Part shown: positions 1-6,072 of the stretch, in pieces
Position numbering within the stretch: position 1 is the stretch's first letter
Layout of the letters: each line of letters begins with the position of its first letter
DNA from: Comamonadaceae bacterium
GTDB lineage: Bacteria; Pseudomonadota; Gammaproteobacteria; Burkholderiales; Burkholderiaceae_C
Assembly (NCBI GenBank): GCA_027490555.1
Contig: JAIXXW010000324.1
Span: forward strand, 1 to 6,365
Direction: 5' to 3'
DNA length: 6,365 nt
Made by a program: the position numbers and the translations under genes
Notes under the pieces: model-generated
Database searches by the model: none
The model's input: only the letters and a program-made list of their open reading frames with translations
Told to the model about the DNA's origin: nothing

Positions 1-981
1 GGTGGTTTCACCGTTGACCACGCCTGCGACAAAACCCAGCAACACAAAACCCATTTGCGAGATGGTCGAGTAAGCCAGCATGCGCTTGAGGTTGGTCTGG
101 GCAATCGCAGCCAGGTTGCCAATCAGCAAGGAGGCCACGGCCAGCAGTGCCAGCATTTGCTGCCAGTCAAAGGCCAGGGGCAGCAAGCCCTCGACCAGCA
201 AGCGCACCAAAATGGCGAAGGCGGCCAGCTTGGGGGCACCACCGATCATCAAGGTGGCGGCGGTGGGGGCACCCTGGTAGACATCGGGAATCCACATGTG
301 GAATGGCACGGCACCGATCTTGAAGGCCAAACCGGCCACGATGAAGACCAGGCCGAAGACCAGCACCTGGTGGTTCACCTGTCCAGAGGCGATGGCCTTG
401 AGCACCGTGGTCAATTCCAGGCTGCCGGTGGCGCCGTACATCATGGACATGCCGTAGAGCAAGAAGCCCGACGCCATCGCGCCCAGCACAAAGTACTTCA
501 TGGCCGCTTCCGTGGCCTGGGTGTGGTCGCGCCGCAAGGCCACCAGCGCATAACTCGACAGGGTCAGCAGCTCCAGCCCCAGGTAGATCACGATGAAGTT
601 CTGGCCCGAGATCATCATGCTCATGCCCAGCAGGGCAAACAGGCTGAGGCTGAAAATTTCACCGCCGCGCAGCATGTCGCGGTCTGCGGCATAAGGGCGC
701 GAGTACACCAAGGTGATCATCACGGCGACCGTGGCAAAGCACTTGAGCCAATGGCCCATGGGGTCACTGACCACCATGCGGCCAAAGCCATACAGGGTCT
801 GGCCTGCATCGGCGTACACGGCATTGAGCAGGGCAACCCCGGCCAGCGACACCAGGGTCAACACATAGGTGCCCGTGCGCTGGGGGCTCTTCACGAAGAG
901 GTCAGCCAGCGTCACCACGCAGGCCATGACCAGCAGCACGATCTCGGGGTACATCGTCATCCAGCTGGAGTTGTCCATCAT
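1..981 (-). CDS. nuoN: NADH-quinone oxidoreductase subunit N, N-terminal part (3' end outside window)
   Basis: NuoN (ND2 family) is the antiporter-like pump subunit closest to NuoK and is normally the last gene of the operon. The frame runs open through the left edge, giving 327 of an expected roughly 480-500 residues. Visible motifs are MYPEIVLLVMACVV near the N-terminus, VIYLGLELLTLSSYALVALRR with Glu137, ATEAAMKYFVLGAMASG with Lys162, FKIGAVPFHMWIPDVYQGAPT with Lys221, GGAPKLAAF with Lys251, and NLKRMLAYSTISQMGFVLLG. From memory these charged residues match E. coli Glu133, Lys158, Lys217 and Lys247. The helix holding the C-terminal lysine is beyond the window. Two in-frame ATGs lie back to back at 979-981 and 976-978. 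I chose the first because it sits seven bases from GAGAG and no earlier in-frame ATG exists before a stop; the second would remove one residue. Identity is secure. Confidence 0.97.
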   Translation of the reverse strand, partial: MMDNSSWMTMYPEIVLLVMACVVTLADLFVKSPQRTGTYVLTLVSLAGVALLNAVYADAGQTLYGFGRMVVSDPMGHWLKCFATVAVMITLVYSRPYAADRDMLRGGEIFSLSLFALLGMSMMISGQNFIVIYLGLELLTLSSYALVALRRDHTQATEAAMKYFVLGAMASGFLLYGMSMMYGATGSLELTTVLKAIASGQVNHQVLVFGLVFIVAGLAFKIGAVPFHMWIPDVYQGAPTAATLMIGGAPKLAAFAILVRLLVEGLLPLAFDWQQMLALLAVASLLIGNLAAIAQTNLKRMLAYSTISQMGFVLLGFVAGVVNGETT

Positions 982-988
982 CTGTGTT

Positions 989-993
989 CTCTC
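989..993 (-). promoter_or_regulatory. Probable ribosome-binding site of nuoN
   Basis: GAGAG on the minus strand lies seven bases from the first of two adjacent ATGs and ten from the second. The match is partial, but it is the only purine-rich stretch near the start in the 51-nt nuoM-nuoN gap. That gap, the longest in the window, shows no hairpin, terminator or promoter I can support. Confidence 0.45.
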
Positions 994-1032
994 AATTGTT
1001 CTGTTCCGGCGAAATGTTCAGGCCCTGGCCGC

Positions 1033-2508
1033 TCAAGGCAGCTTGGATGCGGCCACGTGCTTGAGCAGGTCGAGCACCGAAGCGTCCATCACATCGGTGA
1101 AAGGTTTGGGGTAGATGCCCATGTAGAGCACGGCCACGGCCAGCAAAGCCAGCATCAGGAATTCACGCGCGTTGATGTCGGTCAGCTCCTTGACCGCCTC
1201 TTGGGTGACCGGCCCCAGGTACACGCGCTTGAACATCCACAAGGTGTAGGCCGCACCAAAGATCAGGGCGGAGGCGGCCAGCAGACCGATCCAGAAGTTG
1301 AACTTCACGGCGCCCAGAATCACCATCCACTCGCCCACAAAACCTGCGGTGCCGGGCAAGCCCGCGTTGGCCATGGCAAACAGCAGGGCAAAAGCGGCAA
1401 AGCGGGGCATGGTGTTGACCACACCGCCATAACTGGCGATCTCGCGCGAGTGCACCCGGTCATACAGGACCCCGATGCACAGGAACATGGCCGCCGACAC
1501 AAAGCCGTGGGCGATCATCTGCACGATGGCCCCGGACACGCCCAGGGGGTTGAAGATGAAAAAGCCCAGGGTCACAAAACCCATGTGCGCCACCGAAGAG
1601 TAGGCCACCAGCTTTTTCATGTCCTGCTGCACCATGGCCACCAGGCCCACATAGACCACGGCCACCAGCGACAGCACGATGATGAAAAGACCCCATTCGC
1701 GGGCCGCATCGGGCGCGATGGGCATGGAAAAACGCAAGAAGCCATAGGCGCCGAGCTTGAGCATGATCGCGGCCAGCACCGCCGAGCCGCCGGTGGGTGC
1801 TTCGACGTGTACATCGGGCAACCAGGTGTGCACCGGCCACATGGGCACCTTGACGGCGAAGGCCGCAAAAAAGGCAAAGAACAGCAAGGTCTGCACCGGG
1901 CCCGACAAGGGCAGCTTGTGCCAGGTCAGGATGTCGAAGCTGCCACCCGATGTCACATACAGGTAGATCAGCGCGATCAGCATCAGCAAGGAGCCGAGCA
2001 AGGTGTACAGGAAAAACTTGAAGGCGGCGTAAATCTTGTTCGGCCCTCCCCAGATACCGATGATCAGGTACATGGGAATCAACGTGGCTTCAAAGAAAAC
2101 ATAGAACAAGATGCCGTCGAGCGCGCAGAACACGCCGATCATCAGGCCCGACAGGATCAGGAAAGCCGCCATGTACTGGTTCACCTTGCGGGTGATCGCT
2201 TCCCAGCCGGCGATGACCACCACCACGTTGATGAAGGCCGTCAGCGGCACCAGCCACAGCGAGATGCCGTCGACACCCAGGTGGTAGTGCACATTGAAGC
2301 GCTCGAACCACACCATTTTCTCGACGAACTGCATCGCCGATGTGCCGAGCTCGAAGCCCGAAATCAGTGGCAAGGTGACCAGGAAACTGGCAATGGCGCC
2401 GACCAAGGCCAGCCAGCGCACAGCGCTGGCTTGGCTGTCGCGACCCAAGGCCAGCAAGACGACGCCGAAAGCGATCGGCATCCAGATGGCAAGGCTTAAC
2501 AATCCCAT
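1033..2508 (-). CDS. nuoM: NADH-quinone oxidoreductase subunit M (ND4 family, proton channel)
   Basis: NuoM is the middle antiporter-like proton-pumping subunit of the membrane arm, between NuoL and NuoN. The 491-residue protein is of ordinary family length and almost entirely hydrophobic, consistent with about 14 helices. Family motifs run in order: FHYHLGVDGIS-like (here VHYHLGVDGISLWLVPLT, residues 73-90), FFEATLIPMYLIIG with Glu140, FAVKVPMWPVHTWLPDVHVEAPT with Lys220, IMLKLGAYGFLRF with Lys251, DMKKLVAYSSVAHMGFVTLG, and GFVGEWMVILGA with Glu393. From memory these match E. coli Glu144, Lys234, Lys265 and Glu407. The start at 2506-2508 has GAGGA at 2519-2523, giving 11 bases from GAGG to the ATG. 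It lies 22 nt after the nuoL stop and 51 nt before nuoN. The fourth codon is TTA (Leu), a codon found nowhere else in the coding sequence of this window. Confidence 0.99.
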   Translation of the reverse strand: MGLLSLAIWMPIAFGVVLLALGRDSQASAVRWLALVGAIASFLVTLPLISGFELGTSAMQFVEKMVWFERFNVHYHLGVDGISLWLVPLTAFINVVVVIAGWEAITRKVNQYMAAFLILSGLMIGVFCALDGILFYVFFEATLIPMYLIIGIWGGPNKIYAAFKFFLYTLLGSLLMLIALIYLYVTSGGSFDILTWHKLPLSGPVQTLLFFAFFAAFAVKVPMWPVHTWLPDVHVEAPTGGSAVLAAIMLKLGAYGFLRFSMPIAPDAAREWGLFIIVLSLVAVVYVGLVAMVQQDMKKLVAYSSVAHMGFVTLGFFIFNPLGVSGAIVQMIAHGFVSAAMFLCIGVLYDRVHSREIASYGGVVNTMPRFAAFALLFAMANAGLPGTAGFVGEWMVILGAVKFNFWIGLLAASALIFGAAYTLWMFKRVYLGPVTQEAVKELTDINAREFLMLALLAVAVLYMGIYPKPFTDVMDASVLDLLKHVAASKLP

Positions 2509-2518
2509 TTTTATCTTG

Positions 2519-2523
2519 TCCTC
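2519..2523 (-). promoter_or_regulatory. Ribosome-binding site of nuoM
   Basis: GAGGA on the minus strand, in the 22-nt gap between nuoL and nuoM, leaves an A-rich spacer (11 bases after GAGG) before the ATG. It supports the nuoM start at 2508. Confidence 0.55.
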
Positions 2524-2530
2524 AAAACCG

Positions 2531-4558
2531 TCAAGCGAGCCAGACGAAATACGTCATCAGCACGAACACACCCAGGATCATGACCAAGGCATAGTGGTAC
2601 AGGAAGCCGGACTGGAACCAGCGCACCACGCTGGACACCAGGCCAACGACTTTCCACGAACCATTGACAAAGAAGCCGTCAATGATGGCGCGGTCACCGA
2701 CCTTCCACAGACCCTGGCCCAGGCCTCGAGCGCCCTTGGCCAGGATGTTTTCATTGATCCAGTCCATGAAATACTTTTGCTCCAGCAAGACGACCAGCGG
2801 ACGCAAAACCCGTGCAAAGTACGCCGGCACCTGGGGGTTGACCAGGTACATGTACCAGGCAGCAAGCACACCGGCCAGGGCCAGCCAGAAGGGGGCCATG
2901 GTCATGCCATGCAAAGCCATGGCCACAGGCCCGTGGAACAACTCACCGAGCTGCTGCATCGCGGGGTGTTTGGCGGCGTCGATGTAGATCACGTCCTTGA
3001 AGAAGTCGCCATACAGCATGGGCTGGATGGTCATGTAACCGATCACCACCGAAGGGATGGCCAGCAGGACCAGGGGCACCGTGACCACCCAGGGTGACTC
3101 GTGCGGCTTGTCGTGGCCGTGGTCATCGTGACCGTGGTGGTCATGGTGGTGTGCATCCGGGTTCTGGTCGTAACGCTCTTGGCCGTGGAAGACCAGGAAA
3201 TACATCCGGAAAGAATAGAAAGCGGTGACGAACACGCCGGCCAGCACCGCGAAATTGGCAAAGCCCGCTGCAGGCAAGGTGCTCAGGTGCACGGCTTCGA
3301 TGATGCTGTCCTTGGAATAGAAGCCAGAGAACAAAGGCGTGCCGATCAGAGCCAGCGATCCGAGCAAGGAGGTGATCCAGGTGATCGGCATGTACTTGCG
3401 CACGCCACCCATCCAGCGGATGTCCTGGTTGTGGTGCATGCCCATGATGACCGAACCCGCGCCAAGGAACAGCAAGGCCTTGAAGAAGGCGTGCGTCATC
3501 AGGTGGAACACGGCGACAGAATAAGCCGACGCGCCCAGAGCCACCGTCATGTAGCCCAGCTGGGACAAGGTGGAATAGGCCACCACGCGCTTGATGTCGT
3601 TCTGGATGATGCCCAAAAAGCCCATGAACAGCGCGGTGATCGAGCCGATGACCATCATGAAATTCAAGGCGGCATCGGACAGCTCGAACAGCGGCGACAT
3701 GCGGGCCACCATGAAGATGCCGGCGGTGACCATGGTCGCCGCGTGGATCAGCGCCGAGATGGGGGTGGGGCCTTCCATCGAGTCGGGCAACCACACGTGC
3801 AGCGGGAACTGGGCCGATTTGCCCATGGCCCCGATGAACAGGCAGATGCAGATCACCGTGATCAGCATGGCGTCCATGCCGAAGATGTACCAGGGAAAGT
3901 TGATGGCGGCCAACTCGTTGGCTTTGGCAAACAACTCGGTGTAGTTGAGCGTGCCGGTGTAAGCCGCGATCAGGCCAATGCCAATGATGAAGCCAAAGTC
4001 ACCCACACGGTTGACCAAAAAGGCTTTCATGTTGGCGAAGATGGCCGTGGGTTTGTTGTACCAAAAGCCGATCAGCAGGTAAGAGACCAGGCCCACCGCT
4101 TCCCAGCCGAAGAACAGCTGCAGCAGGTTGTTGCTCATGACGAGCATCAACATGGAGAAGGTGAACAGCGAGATGTAGGCGAAAAAGCGGTTGTAGCCCT
4201 CGTCCTCGTCCATGTAACCGATGGTGTAGATGTGCACCATCAGCGAGACAAAGGTGACCACGCACATCATCATCGCGGTGAGGCTGTCGACCATGAAGCC
4301 GATTTCCATCTTCAGGCCGCCCACCACCATCCAGGTGTAGAGGCTGTCGTTGAAGCTGGCCCCCCCGATGACCTTGCTGAGCGTCACCGCCGACAGGATG
4401 AAAGACACCAGCACACCCAAAATGGTGAAGGTGTGGGACAGCCGGCGGCCGATCCAGTTGCCACCGAATTGCGTGCCCCAAATACCGGCCAGCAAAGAGC
4501 CCACCAGCGGGGCCAGGGGGATGGCCAGCAAGGTGCTGGCGTTGAGGGTCTGACTCAT
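2531..4558 (-). CDS. nuoL: NADH-quinone oxidoreductase subunit L (ND5 family, distal proton channel)
   Basis: NuoL is the most distal antiporter-like pump subunit of complex I, with a long lateral helix running along the membrane arm. The 675-residue protein contains the N-terminal ND5 block (GFMVDSLTAMMM, residues 87-98) and the proton-antiporter core. Key residues visible are Glu153 in FFGWEAVGLVSY, Lys247 in GKSAQFPLHVWLPDSMEGPT, His272 in ALIHAATMVTAG, Lys360 in THAFFKALLFLGAG, and Lys416 in GFYSKDSII. By alignment from memory, Glu153, Lys247 and Lys416 match E. coli Glu144, Lys229 and Lys399. The region from about 580 to 645 is amphipathic and charged, consistent with the lateral helix, and is followed by a final membrane helix ending VWLA. 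A His/Asp-rich loop lies at residues 470-486. The frame is open for 50 more codons upstream, but that part is nuoK read out of frame; MSQTLNASTLLAIPLAPL is the natural start, seven bases after the nuoK stop. Confidence 0.98.
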   Translation of the reverse strand: MSQTLNASTLLAIPLAPLVGSLLAGIWGTQFGGNWIGRRLSHTFTILGVLVSFILSAVTLSKVIGGASFNDSLYTWMVVGGLKMEIGFMVDSLTAMMMCVVTFVSLMVHIYTIGYMDEDEGYNRFFAYISLFTFSMLMLVMSNNLLQLFFGWEAVGLVSYLLIGFWYNKPTAIFANMKAFLVNRVGDFGFIIGIGLIAAYTGTLNYTELFAKANELAAINFPWYIFGMDAMLITVICICLFIGAMGKSAQFPLHVWLPDSMEGPTPISALIHAATMVTAGIFMVARMSPLFELSDAALNFMMVIGSITALFMGFLGIIQNDIKRVVAYSTLSQLGYMTVALGASAYSVAVFHLMTHAFFKALLFLGAGSVIMGMHHNQDIRWMGGVRKYMPITWITSLLGSLALIGTPLFSGFYSKDSIIEAVHLSTLPAAGFANFAVLAGVFVTAFYSFRMYFLVFHGQERYDQNPDAHHHDHHGHDDHGHDKPHESPWVVTVPLVLLAIPSVVIGYMTIQPMLYGDFFKDVIYIDAAKHPAMQQLGELFHGPVAMALHGMTMAPFWLALAGVLAAWYMYLVNPQVPAYFARVLRPLVVLLEQKYFMDWINENILAKGARGLGQGLWKVGDRAIIDGFFVNGSWKVVGLVSSVVRWFQSGFLYHYALVMILGVFVLMTYFVWLA
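3110..3142 (-). repeat. Short imperfect tandem repeat encoding DHHGHD / DHGHD in nuoL
   Basis: Two adjacent in-frame units on the coding strand encode DHHGHD (18 nt, residues 473-478) and DHGHD (15 nt, residues 479-483). Both begin GACCAC, and they differ by one CAC codon plus third-position changes. The units sit within a longer His-rich loop. The arrangement looks like a small expansion by slippage or duplication within a loop that tolerates length change; this is inference from the repeat pattern alone. Confidence 0.5.
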
Positions 4559-4565
4559 ATTCTTG

Positions 4566-4877
4566 TTAACCCTTGAGCGAATTGAGTTTGTCCACGTTGA
4601 TGTTGTTCTTGTTGCGGAACAACAGCACCAGGATGGCCAGGCCGATGGCCGATTCGGCAGCCGCCACCGTGAGGATGAAGAACACGAACACCTGTCCGTG
4701 CATGTCACCCAGGTAGTGCGAGAAGGCCACGAAATTCATGTTCACGGCCAGCAGCATCAGCTCGATGGCCATGAGCAATACGATCAGGTTCTTGCGGTTC
4801 AGGAAGATGCCGATCACGGCCAGCGCAAAAAGCATCGCGCCGAGCGACAGGAAGTGTCCCAGAGTCAATGTGGTCAT
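4566..4877 (-). CDS. nuoK: NADH-quinone oxidoreductase subunit K (ND4L family)
   Basis: NuoK is the small three-helix membrane subunit homologous to mitochondrial ND4L and MrpC. It contributes two buried glutamates to the chain of charges along the membrane arm. The 103-residue protein has helices at about residues 7-25, 30-53 and 62-88. Both key acids are present: Glu39 in LLMAIELMLLAVN and Glu75 in AAAESAIGLAI, corresponding to Glu36 and Glu72 of E. coli. The length is close to the usual 100-102. The start overlaps the nuoJ stop by four bases, with GAGGAAA at 4882-4888 placing GAGG seven bases upstream of the ATG, which suggests translational coupling. The C-terminus NNINVDKLNSLKG is a typical short polar tail. 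nuoL follows after seven bases. Confidence 0.99.
   Translation of the reverse strand: MTTLTLGHFLSLGAMLFALAVIGIFLNRKNLIVLLMAIELMLLAVNMNFVAFSHYLGDMHGQVFVFFILTVAAAESAIGLAILVLLFRNKNNINVDKLNSLKG
4570..4574 (-). promoter_or_regulatory. Probable ribosome-binding site of nuoL, in the last codons of nuoK
   Basis: The minus strand reads AAGGG across the last two nuoK codons, 11 bases before the nuoL ATG and just before the nuoK TAA. The match is partial and the spacing somewhat long, so reinitiation after nuoK may contribute. It favours the nuoL start at 4558 over the longer open frame running into nuoK. Confidence 0.45.
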
Positions 4878-5512
4878 TTGGTTTCCTCGGCAGGCACGGC
4901 AGCGCGGGCCGGTGCGGCTTGGGTCGGCGCCATCTTGACCACCGCCATGCGGTCGGCCGCACGGACCTTGACCTGCAGGGAGGCGTCGATGGCCTTGCTG
5001 TCTTTGCGGCTGCGCAGTGTCAGCGCGATGGCGGCGATCATGGCCACCAGCAAGATGCCCGCAGCGATCTGGATGGGCATCAGGTATTCGGTGTAGAGCA
5101 AGATGCCCAGGGCTTTGCCATTGTCCACGGGCACCGCGCCTGGCGCCATGGCGGGCGCCTCGGACAGGCGAAAGCCCGACAGCAGCACGGCGGCCATTTC
5201 AAGGGCCACGATGGCCCCCAGCGTGGCGGCCAAGGGGAAGTTTTTCCAGAAACCCTGCCGGAGGGTGTCGATGTGGATGTCCAGCATCATCACCACGAAC
5301 AAGAACAGGACCATCACCGCGCCCAGGTAGACCAAGACCAGCACGATGGCCAGGAACTCGGCGTTCAGCAAGAACCACACAGCCGAGGCCTGGGAAAAAG
5401 CCAGCATGAGGTAAAGCACCGCGTGCACAGGGTTGCGCGCGGTGACCACCCGGAAGGCCGCGAACAACAGCACCACCGAGAAGAGGTAGAAGAAACCGGT
5501 CTTGACGTCCAT
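4874..5512 (-). CDS. nuoJ: NADH-quinone oxidoreductase subunit J (ND6 family)
   Basis: NuoJ is a hydrophobic membrane-arm subunit beside NuoH, NuoA and NuoK. In the family its third helix carries a pi-bulge implicated in coupling quinone chemistry to proton pumping. The 212-residue protein shows five membrane segments, roughly at residues 4-22, 29-50, 54-77, 92-113 and 143-166. The family signature VYLGAVMVLFLFVVMMLD covers residues 61-78, preceded by AEFLA with Glu52. After the last helix comes a basic stretch (RSRKDSK), a VKVRAADRMAVVKM segment, and an Ala/Pro-rich tail ending AEETK. That makes it longer than the roughly 184 residues of E. coli NuoJ. The start at 5510-5512 is the first ATG after an in-frame TGA at 5525-5527, and MDVKTG matches my memory of betaproteobacterial homologues. 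I see no strong Shine-Dalgarno sequence, only an AAAAGA stretch. Its TGA overlaps the nuoK ATG (ATGA). Confidence 0.98.
   Translation of the reverse strand: MDVKTGFFYLFSVVLLFAAFRVVTARNPVHAVLYLMLAFSQASAVWFLLNAEFLAIVLVLVYLGAVMVLFLFVVMMLDIHIDTLRQGFWKNFPLAATLGAIVALEMAAVLLSGFRLSEAPAMAPGAVPVDNGKALGILLYTEYLMPIQIAAGILLVAMIAAIALTLRSRKDSKAIDASLQVKVRAADRMAVVKMAPTQAAPARAAVPAEETK
4882..4888 (-). promoter_or_regulatory. Ribosome-binding site of nuoK, inside the end of nuoJ
   Basis: GAGGAAA on the minus strand lies within the last codons of nuoJ, with GAGG seven bases before the nuoK ATG. It is the best-formed Shine-Dalgarno site in the window. Because it and the start codon lie inside nuoJ, ribosomes finishing nuoJ probably help initiate nuoK. 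Confidence 0.7.
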
Positions 5513-5549
5513 AGGTTTGTCTTTTCAAATGATCAGGACTGGGTGGCGT

Positions 5550-6059
5550 TCAACGGTAAGGAGCATCAGCGGCCTTGGCGGCGGCGATCTCTTTTTCGTA
5601 ACGGTCGCCCACGGCGAGCAACATGTCCTTGGTGAAGTACAGGTCACCGCGCTTTTCACCGTGGTACTCCAGGATGTGCGTCTCGACGATCGAGTCCACC
5701 GGGCAGCTCTCTTCGCAAAAACCGCAGAAGATGCATTTGGTCAGGTCGATGTCGTAACGCGTGGTGCGGCGCGAGCCGTCTTCACGCTGGCCGGCTTCGA
5801 TGGTGATGGCCATCGCCGGACACACGGCTTCGCACAGTTTGCAGGCGATGCAACGCTCTTCGCCGTTGTCATATCGGCGCAGCGCGTGCAGACCCCGAAA
5901 ACGTGGCGAAAGCGGGGTTTTTTCTTCCGGGAATTGCACGGTCACCTTGCGGGCAAAAGCGTAGCGGCCGGTCAGGGCCATGCCTTTGAGCAACTCCACG
6001 AGCATGAAGCTCTTGAAGAAATCCTTGATCGAGAAAGAGGATGCAGTCACTGTTGTCAT
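5550..6059 (-). CDS. nuoI: NADH-quinone oxidoreductase subunit I (two [4Fe-4S] ferredoxin-type protein)
   Basis: NuoI (TYKY/NDUFS8 family) is a peripheral-arm subunit at the membrane interface. It holds clusters N6a and N6b, which relay electrons toward cluster N2 and ubiquinone. The 169-residue protein has two classical ferredoxin motifs: CIACKLCEAVCP with cysteines 70, 73, 76 and 80, and CIFCGFCEESCP with cysteines 109, 112, 115 and 119. All eight ligands are present. An amphipathic N-terminal region (about residues 10-35) precedes the conserved block FRGLHALRRYDNGEERC, and the C-terminal part has the family's ITKDMLLAVGDRYE-like segment (here YFTKDMLLAVGDRYE). The ATG at 6057-6059 is supported by a GGTGA ribosome-binding site six bases upstream and by the family's usual length. 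It is cotranscribed with nuoH and followed after 37 nt by nuoJ. It is complete and has no odd features. Confidence 0.99.
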   Translation of the reverse strand: MTTVTASSFSIKDFFKSFMLVELLKGMALTGRYAFARKVTVQFPEEKTPLSPRFRGLHALRRYDNGEERCIACKLCEAVCPAMAITIEAGQREDGSRRTTRYDIDLTKCIFCGFCEESCPVDSIVETHILEYHGEKRGDLYFTKDMLLAVGDRYEKEIAAAKAADAPYR

Positions 6060-6065
6060 GCTTGT

Positions 6066-6070
6066 TCACC
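6066..6070 (-). promoter_or_regulatory. Ribosome-binding site of nuoI
   Basis: In the 13-nt nuoH-nuoI gap the minus strand reads GCGGTGAACAAGC before the ATG. GGTGA matches part of the anti-Shine-Dalgarno complement and leaves six bases to the start, which supports the chosen nuoI start. Assigned by inspection only. Confidence 0.6.
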
Positions 6071-6072
6071 GC

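Noticed and set aside
982..1032. Possible terminator or promoter between nuoM and nuoN
   Set aside because: The 51-nt gap has no stem-loop followed by T residues and no convincing -35/-10 pair. A repeated AGAACA is too short to mean anything.
55..2499. An 814-codon plus-strand open frame rich in His, Gln, Gly and Asp, opposite nuoM and nuoN
   Set aside because: It is aligned codon-for-codon with nuoM and nuoN on the other strand, so its composition is simply the mirror of membrane-protein codons (CTG gives CAG, GTG gives CAC, GCC gives GGC, ATC gives GAT). It stays open because those genes avoid TTA, CTA and TCA. The opposite strand has clear family motifs throughout.
3101..4576. A 491-codon plus-strand open frame opposite nuoL
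   Set aside because: It is again in exact mirror phase with nuoL, begins at a GTG right after the mirror of Ser488 TCA, and has a His/Gln/Asp-rich composition with no recognisable domain.
4559..4708. A 50-residue N-terminal extension of NuoL starting inside nuoK
   Set aside because: The extra residues are nuoK read in another frame (Cys/Ser/Arg/Trp-rich), with no similarity to NuoL. The ATG at 4558 gives a normal hydrophobic NuoL N-terminus.
5513..5549. Possible small hairpin or regulatory element in the nuoI-nuoJ gap
   Set aside because: Only a four-base-pair TTTG/CAAA pairing and a TGATCA palindrome are visible. That is too little for a terminator or an operator, and the genes are clearly in one operon.
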